Origin: an uncultured Lachnospiraceae bacterium
Lineage (GTDB): Bacteria > Bacillota > Clostridia > Lachnospirales > Lachnospiraceae
DNA: 37,519 nucleotides
Direction of reading: 5' to 3'
Assembly: GCA_910579325.1 (NCBI GenBank)
Contig: CAJTTU010000031.1
Span: 1 to 37,519 of the forward strand
Shown: piece by piece, positions 14,458 through 22,693 of the stretch
Layout: each line of letters starts with the position of its first letter
Position numbering within the stretch: the first letter of the stretch is position 1
Made by a program: the position numbers and the translations under genes
Notes under the pieces: generated by a model
Seen by the model: the letters and a program-made list of their open reading frames with translations, nothing else
What the model was told of the DNA's origin: nothing
The model's database searches: none

Positions 14458-15601
14458 TTATAAACTATGTACGTAGTCGCACACTGCCAGCAGATTCTCC
14501 CGGTTGCAGTCGTTCCGGTAGGCGATGAATTTGTCCTGGCACAGGATAAAACCGTCTCCCATACCATCGATCAACTTTTTCACATAATCCACATTCTCCT
14601 GCGGCGTTCCGTGGCCTAGCATGGAAGCTTTCATGCCGCCGGCCAGGCAGGCGTTAGGCAGCAGCTTTCTTAACTCGAAGGGATCATCCATCTCAAACTG
14701 AATGATTGCATGTCCCTTCGGAATATCCTGAAAATGCTCTGCAAACCGGGTGATATGATCCTGAGCACTGATGCAGACTGTCTTCCCCGCCTCCACGATC
14801 CGGTTAATCATTTTTTCCAGATACGGCCAGTAAAACTCGTCAAACTGTTTCGTGCTCAGTACGCTGTGCCCCAGCAGGCCAATCCGCACATCACACACAT
14901 AATTGGAATTATCCGCCGCCAGGTTTGCCTCCAGACGGGGCACCAGATCGTCCTGATAAAAGGTTTCCAGCGCTTCCATCATCTCCCCCTTCCGTTTTCT
15001 CATATCCTGCCACGCCTCTGTAGAATTGGAAAAACATATCAAAGGGGGAAAACAGGGTGCCCGCCGTATTTTCCAGATTGCAGATAGAGGGGGAGGAATA
15101 CTCCTCGGTAAACACCTGGTTCATATGCTTCACAAACTGCCCGTATTCCAGATACAGCTTAATGGCTTCCGCCATTTTCCCATAGGTAAGGCCGGAAAAA
15201 CGGCGCAGGAACATCCTGTAATAAAGCTCTCTGCGTCGATGTCCAAAATCCGGATACTCGTCGGCATTCATCGGAGAATGCTCGGTATACTGGATGGATT
15301 CCGCCTCGTCATCCACCACCATAAACCTGGAACCCAGCACCTCAAAGGGCTTGTACATCACACGGGTGCCCAGTTCCTGATAGGTGTCGAAATGATACCG
15401 CTCATGAAACTCTCTGACCACTTCCTCCATCTTGCCGTAGTCTAACAGGCATTCGGAAAATTTATACTTTTTGTCCGAATCAAAAATCTTCCAGGAATAA
15501 AAATTTGAGTAGAGGGGGATTCTCGCCGGTTTTTTCATGTTCATGCAATCCTTGAACAGCTGCAACCGCTCCTTGTACTCCTGTGAAAATGTAAATCCCA
15601 T
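14458..15601 (-). pseudogene. UroD-family corrinoid methyltransferase (2), interrupted by a frameshift
   Basis: Two overlapping frames together make one UroD-family protein of about 380 residues, paralogous to the gene at 10731-11891. The first part runs from the ATG at 15601 (good GGAGG site) to about residue 195 (PFDMFFQFYRG). The second part continues in another frame from WQDMRKRKGEMMEAL to CNRENLLAVCDYVHSL. Removing one base near 15010-15020 (in GGCGTGG on the minus strand) would join them as FYRG-WQDMRK. It shares with its paralogue the VREFHERY-FD N-terminal region, the FYWPYLEKMI segment, the GDGFILCQ block and RNDC. It directly follows the corrinoid protein gene, so it was probably the original methyl donor enzyme. 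A sequencing error cannot be excluded. Confidence 0.8.
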
Positions 15602-15645
15602 ATCGTTATAACCTCCGTTTTCATACGATCGCTTTCGTTTATGCC

Positions 15646-15684
15646 GTCCGCAAGTTGCTTAAGCAACAAATTCCTTATGCGGAC
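15646..15684. other. Nested hairpin between the corrinoid and UroD-family genes
   Basis: Outer arms GTCCGCA (15646-15652) and TGCGGAC (15678-15684) enclose the perfect palindrome GTTGCTTAAGCAAC (15654-15667). There is no T-run on either side. It is probably an mRNA structure within the transcript. Confidence 0.5.
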
Positions 15685-15723
15685 ATGCCCTTGCTTTACC
15701 AGGACAGACCTTTACGCGTCTGT

Positions 15724-16359
15724 TTACAGCGCCGCGGCCCATTCCTTGCAGATATTCAACGTTTTCTGCGGACTCTGAGTCCATGCGTCGGCTTTGCAGT
15801 ATTCACAGAAGTCAGCCGTTACGGGCGCGCCGCCGATAATCACCTTCACGTCGTTTAAGCCGTTCTCCCTGATCGCGTCGATTGTCGCTTTCATAGAATC
15901 AATGGCCAGCGTCAGCACACCGGACAGGGCCACGATCTTAATATTCTGCTCTTTGATCGCCTTCACCACCTCGTCGGCAGGGCAGTCGATTCCCAGATCC
16001 ACTACCTCGAAGCCGCCGGCTTCCAGCACGGACTTCACGATGTTCTTGCCGATATCATGCAGGTCGTTTTTCACGGTGCAGAGGATCATCTTGGCCTTGA
16101 TGGCATCCCCGCCGCCCTTTACCAGCTCATCCTTTAAGATGGCCACAGCCTCCGTCATCAGATCCCCGGCGAAAATCAGGTCGCCCACGAAGTATTCGCC
16201 GCTTTCAAAACGCTCGCCTACGATATCCATACCCTTCTGGCAGGCATCCATAGCCAGCTGCGCGTCAGCGCCCTCTACCAGCGCCGCATTCAGTAACTCT
16301 TTAATCTCATCTTCTTCCAAATCTCCCATTGCTTGTGTAATCTTTTCAAAATCAGCCAT
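15724..16359 (-). CDS. Corrinoid (B12-binding) protein of a methyltransferase system
   Basis: The protein is 211 residues with the standard two-domain layout. A helical cap (about 1-85) is followed by a Rossmann-like cobalamin domain with D99-L-H101-D-I-G104 (the DxHxxG cobalt ligand motif), SGVLTLAIDSM near 145-155, and GGAPVTADFC near 175-185. It is the methyl carrier between the UroD-family methyltransferase and the methyl-THF methyltransferase encoded on either side. The ATG at 16359 follows AGGAGG. A reductive activase (RamA type), normally needed to reactivate Co(II), is not in the window. MttC/MtvC-type naming would fit, but the substrate is unknown. Confidence 0.95.
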   Translation of the reverse strand: MADFEKITQAMGDLEEDEIKELLNAALVEGADAQLAMDACQKGMDIVGERFESGEYFVGDLIFAGDLMTEAVAILKDELVKGGGDAIKAKMILCTVKNDLHDIGKNIVKSVLEAGGFEVVDLGIDCPADEVVKAIKEQNIKIVALSGVLTLAIDSMKATIDAIRENGLNDVKVIIGGAPVTADFCEYCKADAWTQSPQKTLNICKEWAAAL

Positions 16360-16381
16360 TTTTTTCTCTTCCTCCTATTAT

Positions 16382-16445
16382 CGTTCCGCAACTTCCCTCC
16401 CTCACTGTGAGTACTCAGGACTTGTCTGGTTCGCTGCGGTTTATT
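16382..16445. repeat. Intergenic mosaic repeat, copy 6 (A and part of B)
   Basis: GTTCCGCAACTTCCCTCCC followed by CACTGTGAGTACTCAGGAC, matching modules A and B of copy 2 (TATGAGCACTTAGAGCC). The hairpin module C is missing. It ends 23 nt before the corrinoid-protein start. Confidence 0.6.
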
Positions 16446-16452
16446 CTCAATA

Positions 16453-17259
16453 TTATTTCTTTCCGAATTTCCCCTGCCGGTAAGCCCGGTTATATTTCCG
16501 GCCTCCCTTGTCCTTCATGCACAGTGCTTCGCCGGCGTATACGGTGGCCATCATGTCCGCATTGCAGGGATCCATGATGGCGGAATCCAGACCGGCCTTG
16601 ATGGCGTAAGCCATACAGGTGGCATTGACATATTTTCTCGCCGGCATCTCAAATGAAATATTGGAGATGGCCCCCGTCACCTTCACCTCCGGCGCATAGG
16701 CATGAATGCCTTTGATACAGGCTTCAAAATCCTCCATGGACGTCGCCATAGTTGACAATGCCATCACGCAGGGGTCGATATGCAGGTTGGAAACTGCAAC
16801 GCCGTAGTGAGCCGCTTTGTCTATTATGCTTTTTGCGATCTCCAACTTTTTCTCCGGCTGAGCCGGGATCCCCATCTGATCGCAGGTCAGCCCGATGACA
16901 TTCCAGTCTGTCCCGGCAATCATGGGAAATATCGTCTCACATTTCGTTCCCTCTTCATTGACCGAATTCACCATACCTGGCTTTTTCACCCGGCTTTCGT
17001 CCAGAATCCGGGCCAGAAGCTTCGCATCCGGGCTGTCGATGCAGACAGGCACATCGGTCACATCCTGAATGATGTCGATCAGCCAAACCATGGCGTCATA
17101 CTCCAGCTCCGGTGTGGTGCTGGGGGCGCAGTCGATATAGGCCGCACCGGCCTCCACCTGCATCTCCACCCGTTCCCGGATCAGCGCCTCATCCCGGCCG
17201 GCGATAGCCTGTTTGATGGACGGAATCGCGCCGTTAATCTTTTCACCGATAATAATCAT
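16453..17259 (-). CDS. Methyltetrahydrofolate:corrinoid methyltransferase (AcsE/MtvA-like, pterin-binding)
   Basis: The protein is 268 residues, the normal length of AcsE/MtvA-type enzymes, and a pterin-binding TIM barrel. Family features are IIGEKING at the start, CIDSPD with D75, MVNSVNEE with N98, a VIGLTCDQMGIP segment, LHIDPCVM near 160, and AISNISFEMPARKYVN near 200. It transfers the methyl group between the corrinoid protein and tetrahydrofolate, delivering methyl-THF for the Wood-Ljungdahl branch. It sits directly upstream of the corrinoid gene and downstream of the acyl-CoA dehydrogenase gene. The start follows an AGGAGAG site. Confidence 0.92.
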   Translation of the reverse strand: MIIIGEKINGAIPSIKQAIAGRDEALIRERVEMQVEAGAAYIDCAPSTTPELEYDAMVWLIDIIQDVTDVPVCIDSPDAKLLARILDESRVKKPGMVNSVNEEGTKCETIFPMIAGTDWNVIGLTCDQMGIPAQPEKKLEIAKSIIDKAAHYGVAVSNLHIDPCVMALSTMATSMEDFEACIKGIHAYAPEVKVTGAISNISFEMPARKYVNATCMAYAIKAGLDSAIMDPCNADMMATVYAGEALCMKDKGGRKYNRAYRQGKFGKK

Positions 17260-17335
17260 TTGATTCTCTCCTGTTTTCTAAATCATATGCTCAGCGTCCC
17301 ACAGACTCAAACACTGTGAAATCGTTTTGTCTGCT

Positions 17336-18520
17336 CTACTTTTTCGCCGCTTCCGGATCCCTTCCGGCGATGGACTTCATCAGATTCTTTCTCTTAATCT
17401 GGTTGGTACCGCCGAAAATTTGGAAGATCCTTGCGTTCCGCATCATGCGCTCGATGGGGTATTCCTTCATATACCCATAGCCGCCCAGCACCTGCATGGC
17501 CATATTGCACACCTCAAAACAATTATCGGTAATATAGCACTTGTTGATCAGGTCAAGATTGTTGGGGATATCCTGCTGGGCCGCCTGCAAAGAGGTGTAC
17601 ATCAGCGCCCGGCTGGATTCCAGCTTCATCGTCATATCGGCAATCATAAAGCCCACTGCCTGATGGTCGATGATCCGCCGGCCGAACTGGCGACGGGTTT
17701 TGGCATAATCGACGGCGAAATCCAGCGCCGCCTGGGCCGCTCCCAGAGTCGGGCAGCAGTTGACGATAGCGCCCGCACCCTTGATCCCGCTTAAAGCGAT
17801 TCCAAAGCCCTTTCCCACCTCGCCGATCACATGGTCGGCAGGCACTCTGACATCCTCATAGATAATATCCGCAGTCTCGGACAGGTGAAGCCCCAGCTTG
17901 TTTTCCTTCTTGCCGATTTTCACGCCTCTTTCCTTCTCGATAAAGAATGCGGTACAGCCCTGGCTGGCCCGTTTGGTCTTATCGGTCCAGGCCACGGTAA
18001 TAAAATAATCAGCGTTGGGGGAGCCGGAAGCGAAGCATTTGGTCCCGTTGATCACCCACTCATCAGTCTTCTCATCATATACGGCCGTCGTACGCATCGC
18101 CGCCACATCCGATCCCGCATTGGCCTCCGTCAGGTTAAAGCAGCCGACGGCGCCGTTTTGCACCTTGTCATACCATAACTGTTTTTCTTCCCTGGACATA
18201 CCGGTGTGGGCGATTTTATCGCTGTTGATCACGCCTGACACGAAGGCAAAGGCAAAACCTGCGTCGATCTGGCCCATCGTCTCCATAATCACTGCCTGGG
18301 ACACGGAATCCAAACCGATTCCGCCCCATTCCTCCGGCACGAAAATGGCGTAATAGCCCGCTTCCACCAGCTTATCATGAACCTCCTTCGGATACACGCC
18401 CAGACCGCCGTCAGCATTTTCATATTCCTCGATCCTGGGCTTCAGTTCTTTTTCCAGAATCTTGTACGCATCTTCGGCCAGCTCCCGCTGCTCCCTATTC
18501 GCAAAAAGATAATTTACCAT
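17336..18520 (-). CDS. Acyl-CoA dehydrogenase-family flavoprotein with atypical active site
   Basis: The protein is 394 residues with the full acyl-CoA dehydrogenase fold: an N-terminal helical domain, FNLTEANAGSDVAAM and KCFASGS in the beta domain (FAD contacts), YAKTRRQFGRRI and QVLGGYGYMKEYPIERMMR in the C-terminal domain. The usual catalytic Glu in YEGT is replaced: the segment reads IFGGTNQIK with Gly near 370. The alternative Glu of the isovaleryl-type enzymes in helix G is also absent (GIKGAGAIVN). It may act as an enoyl-CoA reductase or use another base. EtfAB in the same run are the likely electron partners. An earlier ATG at 18553 exists, but CAGGAGTGG before the ATG at 18520 favours the shorter form. 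Confidence 0.9.
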   Translation of the reverse strand: MVNYLFANREQRELAEDAYKILEKELKPRIEEYENADGGLGVYPKEVHDKLVEAGYYAIFVPEEWGGIGLDSVSQAVIMETMGQIDAGFAFAFVSGVINSDKIAHTGMSREEKQLWYDKVQNGAVGCFNLTEANAGSDVAAMRTTAVYDEKTDEWVINGTKCFASGSPNADYFITVAWTDKTKRASQGCTAFFIEKERGVKIGKKENKLGLHLSETADIIYEDVRVPADHVIGEVGKGFGIALSGIKGAGAIVNCCPTLGAAQAALDFAVDYAKTRRQFGRRIIDHQAVGFMIADMTMKLESSRALMYTSLQAAQQDIPNNLDLINKCYITDNCFEVCNMAMQVLGGYGYMKEYPIERMMRNARIFQIFGGTNQIKRKNLMKSIAGRDPEAAKK

Positions 18521-18676
18521 AATCCACTCCTGATAAAAACGTTTCCGCAGCATTCCTGCGGACTTTTGTTGCTTTCATTTTTGCTGCAATTTCTATCATA
18601 TTTTTATATTAAAACTCATTCAGACTCCTGCGGCCTTCCGGCCGCGGGAATACGACACCTGCCATACAGGCTTTGC

Positions 18677-18707
18677 GCGTATGGCCGCTTGTCGGAAGGC
18701 CATACGC
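18677..18707. other. Perfect 10-bp hairpin between the MFS and acyl-CoA dehydrogenase genes
   Basis: GCGTATGGCC (18677-18686) pairs exactly with GGCCATACGC (18698-18707) around an 11-base loop. A smaller GC-rich hairpin lies beside it, near 18630-18655. Neither has a T-run. The 252-base gap holds no further gene that I can support. Confidence 0.6.
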
Positions 18708-18772
18708 ACTATGTAGATAAAATAGAAGGGGGAACTTCTATCTGATCAGACGGTTACAACATCATCCTATTC

Positions 18773-19990
18773 TCAGCTTTTTGCTTCTTCCTTCGCTTCC
18801 TGCCTCTTGTGACCCAGCATATAGAAGAAGAACAGCGCTATCACAATCGTGACTGCCGCACCGATATAGGTAGAACGGTCATAGCTGCCGTACCGGTCCA
18901 GGAAGGAACCGTAGATCGGGGAAAATACCGTCGCGCCAAACTGAAAGGATGCCCAGGAAAAGCCCCATACGGCGCCGCCGAATTTGGTTCCGAAGTATTC
19001 GTTACAGATCAGAGAGTACAGAACGGTGATGCCTGCGCCGGTAAAGGCCTTTGCCACCAGACCCACATAGAGTCCCGCACCGCTTAACTGCAGCAGCAGA
19101 AAGCCCAGAATACCTACCACGCCGTAGAACAGAATATACTTCTTTCCTCCGACCTTCTGATACATCGCCCCATGGCCGATCTTGAAAATAACGAGAGACA
19201 CGTTAAACACGGTCATACCGGTTGCCAGCATCGCCGTCTCCCAGCCCTTGGTCTGCATAATAGGAACCAGATGCTGGTCGATGTTCTGGGTGCCGTTTCC
19301 GACGAAACAGATGGCGATAAACAGCCAGAACATAGGATCTTTCGCCACCATGCCGAAATTGTTTTTCTTTTTGGCATCGCCGCCCTGAGCCGACGCTTTT
19401 TCTGCTTTGGTATAAGGAGATTCCTCGCCGGCCAGAATGATTCCGACCACGGTGAAGATAATATATAATACGGCGCATAACATATATCCGGTTCTCCAGC
19501 TGATATTCGCAACCACCCGGGGCATAATCTGCGCCATCACGATACCGCCCACACCGGTGGCGCTCATAACGATACCCATGGAGCTGCCGCTTCCTTCCGG
19601 CATCCAGGAATTTAAGATTTGTACCACGGGTACCACGATCAGCGCCTGGAACAGGCCAACGCAGATTGCGCCCGCGTATACCATCCACAGCGCTGTCGTC
19701 CGGGACAGGATAATGAATCCCAGAGCGGTTCCCACTGCGCCTACCGCCAAATAAACGCGGGTCGGAATCTTAGCGATAATGATACCGATACAAAGGGATG
19801 TGAGCACCGTACACATCTGCACAAAGCTGTAATACAGCGAGAACTGCGCCGCCGTACAGCCCAGATAGTCACGAACCGTGGTCAAAAAGTAACTCTGTGA
19901 ATTGGATACGACCGAAGAGCTTACCATCAGCATAAAGCAGCCAATCGTAACCAGCGTCAGTTTTTGTTTTGAAACTTTTACTGTTTCCAT
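18773..19990 (-). CDS. MFS transporter (OFA-like carboxylate carrier)
   Basis: This is a 405-residue major facilitator protein with about 12 membrane helices. A cytoplasmic loop rich in Lys, Ala and Glu lies near residues 195-220 between the two halves. The early QSYFLTTVRDYLGCTAAQF segment and overall length resemble the oxalate/formate antiporter-like group that often carries organic acids in anaerobes. It probably imports the acid used by this gene run or exports a product. The frame is open to 20083, but METVKVSKQK at 19990 has an AGAGG site, and the extra upstream codons are translated repeat sequence, so I chose 19990. Confidence 0.85.
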   Translation of the reverse strand: METVKVSKQKLTLVTIGCFMLMVSSSVVSNSQSYFLTTVRDYLGCTAAQFSLYYSFVQMCTVLTSLCIGIIIAKIPTRVYLAVGAVGTALGFIILSRTTALWMVYAGAICVGLFQALIVVPVVQILNSWMPEGSGSSMGIVMSATGVGGIVMAQIMPRVVANISWRTGYMLCAVLYIIFTVVGIILAGEESPYTKAEKASAQGGDAKKKNNFGMVAKDPMFWLFIAICFVGNGTQNIDQHLVPIMQTKGWETAMLATGMTVFNVSLVIFKIGHGAMYQKVGGKKYILFYGVVGILGFLLLQLSGAGLYVGLVAKAFTGAGITVLYSLICNEYFGTKFGGAVWGFSWASFQFGATVFSPIYGSFLDRYGSYDRSTYIGAAVTIVIALFFFYMLGHKRQEAKEEAKS

Positions 19991-20008
19991 ACATATTACC
20001 TCTCTTTT

Positions 20009-20054
20009 AGTTCCGCAACTCTCCTCCCGGGGCTCGGGGAGGTCCGTTGCTGTT
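20009..20054. repeat. Intergenic mosaic repeat, copy 7 (minimal form)
   Basis: AGTTCCGCAACTCTCCTCCC, GGGGCTC, GGGGAGG, TCCGTTGCTG: the two ends of the family joined with nearly all of the middle missing, leaving a compact hairpin (CTCCTCCC with GGGGAGG). It ends 19 nt before the MFS start. Confidence 0.75.
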
Positions 20055-20123
20055 TTGTGTTTTCCTGATTGAACTTTCACCAAATTGCTGTCCAGTCAGA
20101 TATGTTACGTTCCCCTATTTATT

Positions 20124-21413
20124 TTAAAAATAAATTATTTTCATCATCAACGCCGTGGCCAGAAAGGCCAGCACATTAAAAATTCCGCCAAACCGGACAT
20201 AGTCCTTAAACCGATAGCCGCAGGAGGCCGTCACCGTAATGGTGGAGGTGCAAATCGGTGTCATCACCGACAGATTCGTACCGATGGCACAGGCCAGAAC
20301 AAAGGCTGCGGGACTGGCATTCAGCTGATAAGCAATTGAGAGGGCAACAGGCGTCAAAATTCCCACTGTAGCATTGTTAGACATAAAATTGGAAATAACC
20401 GTAGCCAGCAACAGAAAAATCACCGCCATCACATATGCGTTCCCTGAAAATGGCCCTGCTATTCCAAGTACCGTATTGGAAATCACCTCCGCGGCGCCAC
20501 TTTCCTGTACGCCCTTCGCGAAACCCAGTGTGCCTACCACCACCAGCACCGTAGACCAACTGACCCCGGAGATGGCATGGTTAAAATCAATACAGCCAAA
20601 AGCGATCAGCAGGCAGGCTGCCAACAGTGAAAGCGCTCCATAAGAAGCTCCCATCATAAAGGCCAGCATGGTTCCGGCCAGGACAACCAGGACAAACCGC
20701 CGTTTCCAGGCCGGCTCACCGCTGAATTCCTTCAGTTCTTCTTTCTGAGGATCAACCAGCTTTGGAATCTGGACATTCTCTTCCTCGAAATCAAAGAACC
20801 GATCCTGCAGCTTTGTCCCCAGCAGAGCCAGAAGTACCACAAAGACAAGGGTCCCGGCCAGCCCTAAAGGCGCCGGCTCAAGAAAGTCCAGAGTCCTTCC
20901 GGCATAGGAATCCGCCATCATACCAGATGCGCTGATCATAGAGGAAGAACCCACATTGCTTAAATTTCCTCCAAATACAGCGCCAATCGCCACTGGCAGA
21001 TACACATGTTTTTTCTTGATTGCTCCATTTGTTTTTGCCGCCAGACAGTCGATGATGGGTAAAAACATGGTGATTACCACCAGTCCGTTCAAAAAAGCGG
21101 ATAAAGCCGCACTGGCAACAGATGCGTACAGGATAAATTTTCGTTCTGACAGATGGTCGATACGTAAGAATGCCTGACCGATCCGGTCCGAGAGACCTGT
21201 CGTAAAAAAGGCCTCCCCGACGATGCACAGACCGATCACCATAAGCACTGCGGTATTAGAAAATCCGGCAAACGCGTCGTTATAAGAGATACAGCCGGTT
21301 GCCGCCATGGCAAACGCCGAGAGAATCGAGGCAACCGCCATCGGTATTTTTTCCGTCGCAAATACAATGATCGTGATTACCATGATAATCAACGCAATCG
21401 TGCTTTGTTCCAT
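20124..21413 (-). CDS. SLC13/DASS-type anion permease
   Basis: This 429-residue membrane protein belongs to the ion-transporter superfamily (SLC13/ArsB/citrate-type). About 10-12 helices and two re-entrant motifs are visible: the N-terminal half has GGNLSNVGSSSM and the C-terminal half has NFMSNNATVGILTP with GTNLSVMTP. Such SN-containing motifs bind Na+ and carboxylate in DASS carriers. It is a second probable uptake or exchange system for the substrate acid. Its ATG has only a weak, close AAAGG site. A strong AGGAGGAAGGAA site 36 bases upstream drives a nine-codon ORF with a G9 run (21420-21449), so translation may depend on coupling. Confidence 0.85.
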   Translation of the reverse strand: MEQSTIALIIMVITIIVFATEKIPMAVASILSAFAMAATGCISYNDAFAGFSNTAVLMVIGLCIVGEAFFTTGLSDRIGQAFLRIDHLSERKFILYASVASAALSAFLNGLVVITMFLPIIDCLAAKTNGAIKKKHVYLPVAIGAVFGGNLSNVGSSSMISASGMMADSYAGRTLDFLEPAPLGLAGTLVFVVLLALLGTKLQDRFFDFEEENVQIPKLVDPQKEELKEFSGEPAWKRRFVLVVLAGTMLAFMMGASYGALSLLAACLLIAFGCIDFNHAISGVSWSTVLVVVGTLGFAKGVQESGAAEVISNTVLGIAGPFSGNAYVMAVIFLLLATVISNFMSNNATVGILTPVALSIAYQLNASPAAFVLACAIGTNLSVMTPICTSTITVTASCGYRFKDYVRFGGIFNVLAFLATALMMKIIYF

Positions 21414-21419
21414 TACCTT

Positions 21420-21449
21420 TTACCCCCCCCCATATACAAATTTTGTCAT
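21420..21449 (-). promoter_or_regulatory. Upstream ORF with poly-G run before the SLC13 permease
   Basis: The minus strand reads ATG (21449) to TAA (ending 21420), encoding MTKFVYGGG. The three Gly codons are a run of nine G (21431-21423). AGGAGGAAGGAA immediately precedes this ATG. The frame equals that of the permease, separated by one stop. Eight G would move the stop to TAATG overlapping the permease start; ten would make it read past the start in another frame. Slippage here could tune or switch permease translation. Confidence 0.55.
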
Positions 21450-21559
21450 GTTCCTTCCTCCTCGTATGTGAATCTGTCTTCCGCCTGCCGGAACAAACAT
21501 GTGATCTTTCGGTTTCTTTTACTCCCAGCGACACACCGCCGTTCCCCAGCGCTTTTCAT

Positions 21560-22570
21560 CTACGCTTTCAGCTTCAGCACTTCCTCCGTCAGCGCAGGCA
21601 GTACCTCGAACAAATCTCCCACAATCCCATAATTCGCCACATCAAAGATCGGCGCTTCTTCGTCCTTATTGACGGCCACGATGCAGTCCGAACCGCTCAT
21701 GCCGGCCAGATGCTGGATAGCCCCGGAGATGCCGCAGGCGATATAAAGCTTTGGCGCAACGGTTTTTCCGGTCTGCCCCACCTGATGGCAGTAGGGAATC
21801 CATCCGGAATCCACGGCCGCCCGGGATGCGCCCACTACGCCGCCCAGAGTATCCGCAAGGCTTTGGAGAACCGCAAAGCCCTCGGGACCGCCCACGCCTC
21901 TGCCGCCGGACACGATAACCTCGGCGCCCTCCAGATCGACGATAGCCTCCGCCGTTTCCTGTATCACCTCAATTAGTTTTACCCGCATTTGTTTTTCTGA
22001 AACATGAAATTCCTCCTGGATAATCTCCGCCTTGCCTTCTGCCGGCGCAGTCTTTTTAAATACGCTGGGGCGGACGGTACCGATCTGCGGAAAATTCTCG
22101 GGACACTTGATGGTGGCCATCAGATTCCCGCCGAAGGCCGGCCTGGTCCAGGCCACCTTCCCGTCCTTCGGGTCGATGTCCAGCGCCGTACAGTCGGCAG
22201 TCAGCCCGCTTTTTAGGCGGCAGGCCAGACGGGGTGCCAAGTCTCGGCCATAGCTGGTAGCGCCGATCAGCATGGAAGTGGGGCAATACTTTTCCATCAG
22301 ATATTCCAACGCGTTTACATAGGCATCCGTATTATAATAGGCATACTCTGAGCCTTCCACCACGATGATCTGCTCTGCGCCCTGGGCATTAGCCTGGTCG
22401 ATGGCTGTCTGTATTCCATTTCCGATTACCACCGCCACAACCTTTCCGCCCTGCTTCCCGGACAGGTCTCGGCCCGGGCCAAGCAGCTCCAGACCCACAT
22501 TTCTGGCGCTGCCGTCCTCTTTTGTCTCAATCAACACCCAGGTATCCTGGGATTTCGGTGTTTTTGCCAT
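21560..22570 (-). CDS. etfA: Electron transfer flavoprotein alpha subunit
   Basis: The protein is 336 residues with the family's C-terminal FAD domain: VSGGRGVGGPEGF near 220-232, GASRAAVDSGW near 250, QVGQTGKTVAPKLYIACGISGAIQH near 265-290, and VAVNKDEEAPIFDVANYGIVGD near 305-325. It accepts electrons with EtfB from, or delivers them to, acyl-CoA-dehydrogenase-type enzymes, here most likely the atypical one at 17336-18520. A GGAGGATAAG site supports the start. Its gene follows etfB after 123 bases. Whether the complex bifurcates electrons cannot be decided by eye. Confidence 0.96.
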   Translation of the reverse strand: MAKTPKSQDTWVLIETKEDGSARNVGLELLGPGRDLSGKQGGKVVAVVIGNGIQTAIDQANAQGAEQIIVVEGSEYAYYNTDAYVNALEYLMEKYCPTSMLIGATSYGRDLAPRLACRLKSGLTADCTALDIDPKDGKVAWTRPAFGGNLMATIKCPENFPQIGTVRPSVFKKTAPAEGKAEIIQEEFHVSEKQMRVKLIEVIQETAEAIVDLEGAEVIVSGGRGVGGPEGFAVLQSLADTLGGVVGASRAAVDSGWIPYCHQVGQTGKTVAPKLYIACGISGAIQHLAGMSGSDCIVAVNKDEEAPIFDVANYGIVGDLFEVLPALTEEVLKLKA

Positions 22571-22693
22571 TTTATTTCTTATCCTCCGATCACTTTCATA
22601 TCGTCACAAGCCCCTTTGGGACTGCAAAAGCCGCACCGCGTTTTCCTTTGCGCCTTTCCTTTACGCAAACGCATCCCTGCCATGATGAAACGC

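Noticed and set aside
16453..17259. Dihydropteroate synthase as the identity of the pterin-binding barrel
   Set aside because: The IIGEKING start, the D75/N98 pattern and the neighbouring corrinoid protein fit methyl-THF:corrinoid methyltransferases instead.
21280..21534. 84-codon minus-strand frame across the SLC13 start
   Set aside because: It is the shifted frame of the permease and its poly-G leader; its composition (many His, Cys and Asp) is not protein-like. It matters only as the frame entered if the G-run changed length.
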